Position numbers and translations under genes: made by a program. 5,789 nucleotides of DNA from an uncultured Lachnospiraceae bacterium (GTDB lineage Bacteria > Bacillota > Clostridia > Lachnospirales > Lachnospiraceae), in contig CAMNFX010000097.1 in assembly GCA_946537585.1 (NCBI GenBank), positions 1-5,789 of the forward strand, in the 5' to 3' direction. Under the pieces are notes generated by a model. The model saw only the letters and a program-made list of their open reading frames with translations. It did no database searches and was not told the origin of the DNA. Positions within the stretch are counted from its first letter, which is position 1, and each line of letters begins with the position of its first letter. This document shows positions 1-4,012 of the stretch, in pieces.

Positions 1-922
1 TGGCTGCGATGTCGATCCTGTCGGAGAAGAGTCTTCCGAAGCCACCCAGGAAATAGCAGCCGCCTGCCACGATCAGGGCAAAGAAGGTGGAAATGATCGT
101 GCCGGTGTAAACTGCCTTCTCGTTGCGGATCGCATAAAACTTCTGCACCATCTGCGGAAGTCCCCAGGTGCCGAGGGAGGTCAGAATGACAACTCCGAGA
201 AGGTTTAAGGGATCCGGTCCGAAGAAGGAAGCAAAGACGCCCGGAGTATCGGAAACTGCCGGATCGGAGACCTTTGCAAGGCCGTCCAGCGCCGCAAGGA
301 AGCCTCCCTGGCTTGCGAGAACTGCGGCGATGACCGCCACGATGCCGAAAAGCATGATCAGGCCCTGGATGAAGTCATTGATCGCAGTTGCCATATATCC
401 GCCGGCGGTAACATAGATACCGGTCAGAATCGCCATCACGATCACGCAGACGGAGTAGTCAATGTTGAAGGCCATCCCGAAGAGACGGGAAAGTCCGTTG
501 TAAAGGGAAGCCGTGTAGGGGATCAGGAAAATGAAGGTAACGGCGGACGCGGCGATCTGCAGCGCTTTGCTGTCATAACGCTTTGCAAAGAACTCCGGCA
601 TGGTCGCAGAGTTTAAGTACTGCGTCATGATGCGGGTACGGCGTCCGAGAACGACCCATGCGGCAAGGGAGCCCAGCAGACAGTTGCCGATTCCGACCCA
701 GGTGCTGGCGATGCCGTACTTCCAGCCGAACTGACCGGCATAGCCAACGAAAATAACTGCGGAGAAATAAGAGGTGCCGTAGGCAAACGCAGTCAGCCAG
801 GGACCGACAGAGCGGCCGCCCAGTACGAATCCGTTGACATCGGTGGAATGGCGTCGGCAGTACAGACCGATGTAGATCATTACACCGAAGAAGATCAGCA
901 GCATCAGAACCTTGATAAACAT
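1..922 (-). CDS. Sodium:solute symporter (SSS family), N-terminal 307 residues, cut by the window edge
   Basis: Integral membrane secondary transporter that would couple uptake of a small organic solute to Na+ entry. The frame is open from the ATG at 922-920 to the left edge; the C-terminal part is outside the window (SSS proteins are usually about 480-550 residues). The start is set by GGAGG at 929-933, 7 bases upstream. Hydrophobic segments lie at about residues 2-21, 44-63, 72-93, 121-140, 154-174, 185-203, 240-261 and 273-293. SSS hallmarks are LGGRSVGPWLTA (34-45) followed by GTSYFSAVIFVGYAG (49-63), YVTAGGYMA (170-178), and INDFIQG (181-187). Aligned by eye with PutP, the Na+-related serine (PutP Ser57) is kept as Ser54, while the position of PutP Asp55 is Tyr52. 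It has its own promoter about 500 bases beyond the ACT gene. Family assignment is firm. Substrate is unknown: proline, pantothenate, sugars, acetate and phenylacetate are all carried by SSS members. Confidence 0.93.
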   Translation of the reverse strand, partial: MFIKVLMLLIFFGVMIYIGLYCRRHSTDVNGFVLGGRSVGPWLTAFAYGTSYFSAVIFVGYAGQFGWKYGIASTWVGIGNCLLGSLAAWVVLGRRTRIMTQYLNSATMPEFFAKRYDSKALQIAASAVTFIFLIPYTASLYNGLSRLFGMAFNIDYSVCVIVMAILTGIYVTAGGYMATAINDFIQGLIMLFGIVAVIAAVLASQGGFLAALDGLAKVSDPAVSDTPGVFASFFGPDPLNLLGVVILTSLGTWGLPQMVQKFYAIRNEKAVYTGTIISTFFALIVAGGCYFLGGFGRLFSDRIDIAA

Positions 923-968
923 ATAAGTGCCTCCAGTTGAAAATTCATCAAAGCATCCCTCTTCCGCC

Positions 969-987
969 CTTTCCGGAGACCGGAAAG
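969..987 (-). promoter_or_regulatory. Perfect hairpin in the symporter mRNA leader
   Basis: CTTTCCGG, a 3-base loop, then CCGGAAAG form a perfect 8-bp stem between the predicted transcription start and the symporter ribosome binding site. No T-run follows it on the minus strand, so it is not an intrinsic terminator. It may be an mRNA-stabilising or regulatory stem. The structure is directly visible; its role is inference. Confidence 0.5.
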
Positions 988-1010
988 TATCCTGTTAATT
1001 TCACTTATAC

Positions 1011-1028
1011 GCGTTGGCGCGTTGGCGC
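1011..1028. repeat. Tandem 8-bp repeat GCGTTGGC, 2.25 copies
   Basis: GCGTTGGC occurs twice head to tail (1011-1018 and 1019-1026), followed by GC. It lies roughly 7-24 bases downstream of the predicted start of symporter transcription, where a bound repressor would block initiation or early elongation. It could instead be chance expansion of a short repeat. The operator role is inference. Confidence 0.45.
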
Positions 1029-1041
1029 TTTGACGTACTGA

Positions 1042-1070
1042 AGTATACTACTTTTCATAGAGGTTTGCAA
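1042..1070 (-). promoter_or_regulatory. Sigma-A type promoter for the symporter gene
   Basis: On the minus strand TTGCAA (1070-1065) is followed after exactly 17 bases by TATACT (1047-1042), close to the TTGACA-17-TATAAT consensus. An A-rich stretch (GAAAAAACGC, 1080-1071) sits just upstream of the -35 box, as in an UP element. Transcription would begin near 1035, leaving a leader of about 113 bases before the ATG at 922. This is the best promoter match noticed in the window and implies that the symporter is not purely a read-through gene of the ior-paaK-ACT cluster. Confidence 0.72.
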
Positions 1071-1098
1071 GCGTTTTTTCAGGAATTGCAGGATGTAT

Positions 1099-1128
1099 TT
1101 AAACGTGTACACTTCCGGGCTTAAACGT
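1099..1128 (-). promoter_or_regulatory. Paired direct repeats upstream of the symporter promoter, possible LytTR-type activator site
   Basis: The minus strand reads ACGTTTAA twice (1128-1121 and 1106-1099), 22 bp start to start, or about two helical turns. The proximal copy ends 28 bases before the -35 box. LytTR-family response regulators bind two 9-bp direct repeats of the form [TA][AC][CA]GTTN[AG][TG] separated by 12-13 bp. The two 9-mers here, AACGTTTAA and CACGTTTAA, match 8 and 7 of the 9 positions with a 13-bp gap. Part of the same stretch is also palindromic (AAACGTTT at 1123-1130; GTGTACAC at 1105-1112), so a dimeric repressor or a cre-like site is an alternative. Confidence 0.35.
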
Positions 1129-1229
1129 TTCCGTTCTTCCGGAGGATCGCCTGCTTTAGGGCAGCCTGTCAGCATCCGCTTACACGACACTGCCAGAGCA
1201 AACATCCGGCGCATGGTTTTGTCCCGGAC

Positions 1230-1301
1230 AAAAATAAGCGGTCCCCGGATCCTGATGCTCCCGCGAGAAGCAGGCTCAGCCGTCCGTAAGACCGCGTTTT
1301 T
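1230..1301. terminator. Weak candidate bidirectional terminator
   Basis: GCGGT (1238-1242) and ACCGC (1291-1295) can pair. The outer flank on the plus strand is GTTTTT (1296-1301) and on the minus strand TTATTTTT (1237-1230), so each strand shows a stem followed by a T-run. The loop is long (48 bases), although on the minus strand it contains an internal TGCTTCT/GGGAGCA stem with two G-U pairs. It lies about 125 bases after the ACT stop codon and before the symporter promoter, where a terminator for the ior-paaK-ACT unit is expected. The outer stem is only 5 bp, so this is tentative. Confidence 0.25.
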
Positions 1302-1373
1302 CCGGGCTGTCCAAGGCGGACGGCCCCGTTTCAGTTAATTATCATTAAGCTGCCCGGATAAGGCCTGCCTCCT

Positions 1374-1419
1374 GCAGTATCTTTAACATAGCGCAGGTAA
1401 GGTCTCCGGCGCATACTGC
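1374..1419 (-). repeat. Nested inverted repeat directly after the ACT gene
   Basis: On the minus strand GCAGTAT (1419-1413) followed by GCGC (1412-1409) can pair with GCGC (1394-1391) and ATACTGC (1380-1374), with a 10-base bulge between the two 3' arms. It begins 2 bases beyond the ACT stop codon. No T-run follows on the minus strand, so it is more likely a 3'-end protecting structure, or chance, than a terminator. Confidence 0.35.
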
Positions 1420-1421
1420 TT

Positions 1422-1853
1422 TTACAGCTCTGCCAGCGCCTCCTGGTCGAGGATGCTGATGCCGTTGGTCATCAGCGCGCCCATGGCCTTCATGGTATCG
1501 TGTACACGGAAGATCATGTAAGCCTTGCCCGCCTTGGAGCCGAGGATGGCATACATATATTCCACGTTGATGGAGTGCTCTGTGAAGATCTGCAGGACCT
1601 TGTTAAGGGCGCCGGGTTCATCGGGAATCTCGGCAACGACAACAGAGGTCAGACTGCTGACATAACCGGCTTCCTTCAGGATATTTACGGTGTCCAGAAC
1701 GTCGCTTACGATAAAGCGTGCAATACCGAAGTCGGACGCCTCTGCCAGACTCAGCGCGCGCAGATCCACGTTGTGCTCCGTCAGCACGCGGGTCATTTCA
1801 TTCAGTGTTCCGGGCTTATTCTCCAGAAAAACGGAAATCTGTTTTACATCCAT
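1422..1853 (-). CDS. Tandem ACT-domain protein linked to the IOR/PaaK genes (143 aa)
   Basis: Small cytoplasmic protein made almost wholly of two ACT domains, the fold that binds amino acids or similar small ligands in many metabolic regulators. Domain 1 covers about residues 1-68, with ENKPGTL at 11-17 in the usual loop after the first strand. Domain 2 covers about 70-140, with PDEPGAL at 77-83 in the equivalent place. No catalytic or DNA-binding domain is present. The start is the ATG at 1853: AGGAG (1863-1867) lies 9 bases upstream, whereas the 57 extra codons of the longer open frame overlap the end of paaK and look non-native. The gene starts 25 bases after the paaK stop. Free-standing ACT proteins of this kind occur beside PaaK-type ligases and IOR genes in anaerobes and archaea. 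A role sensing an aromatic amino acid or aryl acid, perhaps by contact with the ligase, is inference. Confidence 0.92.
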   Translation of the reverse strand: MDVKQISVFLENKPGTLNEMTRVLTEHNVDLRALSLAEASDFGIARFIVSDVLDTVNILKEAGYVSSLTSVVVAEIPDEPGALNKVLQIFTEHSINVEYMYAILGSKAGKAYMIFRVHDTMKAMGALMTNGISILDQEALAEL

Positions 1854-1878
1854 TGCTATCTTCTCCTTTCTCCGGTGA

Positions 1879-3180
1879 TCAGATCTTACGCTTATCGATA
1901 ACGCGGACAGCCTTGCCCTCACTGCGGGTGATGGACTTGGGCGCCACGAGGGAAACATGTGCCTTGATGCCGAGCATGGACTTGAGTCCTTCGACGATAT
2001 CCTTCTGGCGTGCGGAGATCTCACCCAGGTTATCGGTGAACATCTCCTGGGTCATCTCGACCTGGACATCCAGAGTATCGGTGTTGTTGACACGGTCGAC
2101 CACGATCTGATAGTTGGCCGGATAGCCCTTGTTGAGCAGAACGGTCTCGATCTGGGACGGGAATACGTTAACGCCGCGGATGATGAGCATGTCATCGGTG
2201 CGTCCCTTCGGCTTGGTCATCTTGACATGGGTGCGTCCGCAGGAGCACTTCTCTCTCGTAAGGGTGCAGATGTCTCTCGTACGGTAACGCATCATCGGGA
2301 AGGCCTGCTTGTCGATGGAGGTGAACACAAGTTCTCCCTGCGTTCCCTCCGGAAGGACCTCTCCTGTCTCAGGATCAATGATCTCGGCAATGAAGTGATC
2401 CTCATTGATATGCATGCCCGACTGCGCGGAGCACTCAAAGGAAACGCCGGGGCCGGAAAGCTCCGTCAGGCCGTAGATGTCATATGCCTTGATGCCGAGT
2501 GTTTTCTCGATATCATGACGCATTTCCTCACTCCAGGCCTCGGCTCCGAAGATACCGGCCTTGAGCGGAATATCCTCCGGCTTTAAGCCCATTTCCTTCA
2601 TGGTCTCCCCGAGGTAAGCCGCATAGCTCGGAGTGCAGCAGAGAATGGTCGCGTTCAGATCGCGGATAAACATGATCTGGCGCTCGGTATTGCCGGAGCT
2701 TGTCGGGATCGTCAGGCATCCGACCTTGTGGCTGCCGCCGTTTAAGCCGGGGCCTCCGGTGAAAAGGCCGTAACCGTAGGAAACCTGACAGACATCCTCA
2801 TCCGTGCCGCCTGCCGCTGTAATGGCACGGGCACAGCATTCCTCCCAGAGATCAATGTCATGGTGTGTATAGAACGCCACGACACGCTTTCCGGTGGTTC
2901 CGGATGTGGACTGGATACGGACGCAGTCCTTGAGCGGCACGCCCAAAAGCCCGTAGGGATATGCTTCTCTTAAGTCCGCCTTGCTTAAGAAGGGGAGCTT
3001 GTGAAGGTCATCGCTGGATCTGATATCATCCGGCGTGATGCCCGCTTCTTCCATCTTCTTACGGTAGTAGGGAACATTGTCCCAGACATGCTTCACCTGT
3101 GCGACGAGTCTCTCATCCTGGATTGCCTTGATTTTTTCTCTCGGAGCACATTCGATCTCCGGCTGGAAATACCTTTCCAT
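1879..3180 (-). CDS. paaK: Phenylacetate-CoA ligase family protein (arylacetate-CoA ligase, AMP-forming), 433 aa
   Basis: Activates an aryl-carboxylate (phenylacetate or indoleacetate type) with ATP to an acyl-AMP and then forms the CoA thioester, in the cytoplasm. It is an ANL-superfamily enzyme of normal PaaK length. Visible motifs, numbered from the ATG at 3180, are the P-loop STSGTTGK (91-98), GAEAWSEEMR (212-221), YDIYGLTELSGPG (233-245) with the YGxTE adenylate-binding core, RYRTRD (298-303) with the ribose-binding Asp, the hinge GRTDDMLIIRGVNVFPSQIE (326-345), and EGKAVRV (421-427) with the C-terminal catalytic Lys423. CSCGRT (312-317) is a common PaaK element. All key residues are present, so the enzyme should be active. 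It follows iorAB after a structured 254-base spacer and precedes the ACT gene. With IOR it would interconvert arylpyruvate, arylacetyl-CoA and arylacetate. The exact aryl substrate cannot be read from sequence. Confidence 0.94.
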   Translation of the reverse strand: MERYFQPEIECAPREKIKAIQDERLVAQVKHVWDNVPYYRKKMEEAGITPDDIRSSDDLHKLPFLSKADLREAYPYGLLGVPLKDCVRIQSTSGTTGKRVVAFYTHHDIDLWEECCARAITAAGGTDEDVCQVSYGYGLFTGGPGLNGGSHKVGCLTIPTSSGNTERQIMFIRDLNATILCCTPSYAAYLGETMKEMGLKPEDIPLKAGIFGAEAWSEEMRHDIEKTLGIKAYDIYGLTELSGPGVSFECSAQSGMHINEDHFIAEIIDPETGEVLPEGTQGELVFTSIDKQAFPMMRYRTRDICTLTREKCSCGRTHVKMTKPKGRTDDMLIIRGVNVFPSQIETVLLNKGYPANYQIVVDRVNNTDTLDVQVEMTQEMFTDNLGEISARQKDIVEGLKSMLGIKAHVSLVAPKSITRSEGKAVRVIDKRKI

Positions 3181-3188
3181 GGGTAACA

Positions 3189-3194
3189 CCTCCT
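3189..3194 (-). promoter_or_regulatory. Ribosome binding site deciding the paaK start
   Basis: AGGAGG on the minus strand is a perfect Shine-Dalgarno sequence 8 bases before the ATG at 3180-3178. A GTG at 3189-3187 begins a 3-codon longer frame, but its first base is the last G of this AGGAGG, so it cannot be the start served by it. The ATG at 3180 is therefore used. Confidence 0.85.
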
Positions 3195-3211
3195 AAGTGT
3201 TGCATTATTCC

Positions 3212-3406
3212 CGCCTGCTTAATGAACAGGCGCTGGATCTGACGCGTTGCCGCCCGGCAGGCATTGTTCTTATACTGATAAAGTCGGTCATCAGGCTTCC
3301 CGCGGTGAAGACGATACTCGGCTCCTCAATTCACCAACCGCCACTTTAAATGGTGGTCTGAATCAGCCCTGAAAGGGCTTAATCCTGCTGCCCCTCAAAA
3401 AGGAGC
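3212..3406 (-). ncRNA. Putative structured RNA or leader between iorB and paaK (multi-stem, three-way junction)
   Basis: Read on the minus strand, about 195 bases contain a dense series of paired arms. P1 is GCTCCT (3406-3401) with AGGAGC (3326-3321), and encloses P2 and P3. P2 is AGCCCT-TTC-AGGGCT (3379-3365). P3 is a 21-base hairpin at 3357-3337, with ACC/GGT and CCATT/AGTGG arms around one A-C mismatch. Next come P4 at 3310-3296 (CTTC/GAAG), P5 at 3294-3275 (CTGATGA/TTATCAG with one G-U pair), P6 TGCC-GGGC-GGCA (3259-3248), and P7 CGCCTG/CAGGCG with a 9-base loop (3232-3212). P7 ends about 18 bases before the paaK ribosome binding site. The spacer is far longer than the 2- and 25-base gaps elsewhere in the cluster. 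I cannot assign a family. Options are a cis-regulatory leader of paaK, an orphan HEARO/omega-RNA-like or IS200/IS605-derived element, or an intercistronic mRNA-processing structure. The pairings were found by eye, not by an energy calculation. Confidence 0.5.
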
Positions 3407-3434
3407 GGTGTTAACGTAACATGGCGCATTTACC

Positions 3435-4010
3435 TCAGACAGCGTCCCGTCCAAGTGCAAATGCCTTTTTGTTGAGTTCCAGGAACTTTGCCGGTACATT
3501 GGCCTCCAGAGAACTCATCCACGCCTCCTCCGGCAGGTCAAAGTAGTGGGAAAGACGTCCCATCAGCACCAGGTTGACCGCCTTGACGGAGCCGGCCTCT
3601 TCGGCAAGCTTCACACAGTCGATCGCATCGACCTTTGCGCCGCTGTCCTTCAGCTTCTTCACAAGGTCCTCCGGATACTTTGCGGCGCCGGTGATGACCG
3701 GCATGGGATCGATCTGCTGGATGTTGGTCACGATCTGTCCGTCCTTTTTAAGATACGGAAGCCAGCGGGCCGCCTCGAGGATCTCGAAGGATACGATATA
3801 GTCGGCCTCACCCAGGTCAATGACCGGTGATGCCACCTTCGAACCGTAGCGGACGTAGGTCACGACCGAACCGCCTCGCTGCGACATTCCGTGAACCTCA
3901 GACACCTTGACGTCATAGCCCTGAGACAACAGCAGGTGTCCCAGCATCTTGCTGGCAAGAAGGCTTCCCTGTCCGCCGACGCCGACGATCATTATGTTCT
4001 TTGTTTCCAT
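3435..4010 (-). CDS. iorB: Indolepyruvate:ferredoxin oxidoreductase, beta subunit (IorB), 191 aa
   Basis: Second subunit of the IorA-IorB complex that oxidatively decarboxylates aryl-pyruvates to arylacetyl-CoA with ferredoxin as electron acceptor. The whole protein is one pyruvate/ketoisovalerate oxidoreductase gamma domain. GVGGQGSLLASKMLG (10-24) is the glycine-rich N-terminal motif, and SEVHGMSQRGGSV (37-49) is the typical conserved segment after the second strand. There are no iron-sulfur cysteine motifs, as expected because those sit in IorA. Length is normal for IorB. The ATG at 4010 is chosen because AGGAGG lies 7 bases upstream; an ATG two codons earlier (4016) has only one base between it and the AGGAGG. 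With this start the gap to the iorA stop is 2 bases, so translational coupling with iorA is likely. A related 2-oxoacid oxidoreductase is the only realistic alternative, and the IorA partner argues against it. Confidence 0.93.
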   Translation of the reverse strand: METKNIMIVGVGGQGSLLASKMLGHLLLSQGYDVKVSEVHGMSQRGGSVVTYVRYGSKVASPVIDLGEADYIVSFEILEAARWLPYLKKDGQIVTNIQQIDPMPVITGAAKYPEDLVKKLKDSGAKVDAIDCVKLAEEAGSVKAVNLVLMGRLSHYFDLPEEAWMSSLEANVPAKFLELNKKAFALGRDAV

Positions 4011-4012
4011 GA

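Larger units (their letters stand above)
923..1421. other. 499-base intergenic region, no convincing gene
   Basis: This spacer separates the ACT gene from the symporter. The 923-1128 part carries the symporter leader, promoter and repeats listed separately. The 1129-1421 part holds no recognisable protein, tRNA or known RNA that I can see. It contains an inverted repeat just after the ACT stop (1374-1419), GCCGTCCG/CGGACGGC arms 30 bases apart (1279-1286 and 1317-1324), and a weak terminator candidate near 1230-1296. Short open frames on both strands here lack family signatures. Confidence 0.7.

Noticed and set aside
168..416. 82-codon plus-strand open frame
   Set aside because: It is antisense to the SSS symporter coding region, whose protein is clearly recognisable.
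1005..1214. 69-codon minus-strand open frame in the spacer upstream of the symporter
   Set aside because: It runs across the symporter promoter and upstream direct repeats, has no good ribosome binding site and no recognisable family.
1093..1338. 81-codon plus-strand open frame in the same spacer
   Set aside because: It overlaps the regulatory repeats, is rich in Arg and Ser like chance GC-rich frames, and has no ribosome binding site or family signature.
1854..2024. N-terminal 57-codon extension of the ACT protein
   Set aside because: It overlaps the 3' end of paaK, is low-complexity Ser/Arg/Pro-rich, and the ATG at 1853 has its own AGGAG site and starts exactly at the ACT domain.
1957..2586. 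209-codon plus-strand open frame
   Set aside because: It is antisense to the paaK coding region, which carries all the ANL-enzyme motifs.
3205..3291. 28-codon minus-strand frame in the iorB-paaK spacer as a possible leader peptide
   Set aside because: It has no clear Shine-Dalgarno sequence, no Trp and only one Phe, so it does not look like an attenuation peptide for aromatic amino acids; its bases are better explained by the stem-loops.
3260..3300. TATAAG on the minus strand as a -10 box for a separate paaK promoter
   Set aside because: No -35-like hexamer lies 16-18 bases upstream, and the bases are part of a hairpin region.
3296..3310. ACCGCGG on the minus strand, recalling the T-box core
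   Set aside because: The full T-box core (AGGGTGGNACCGCG) is absent: the bases before ACCGCG do not match, and no terminator follows.
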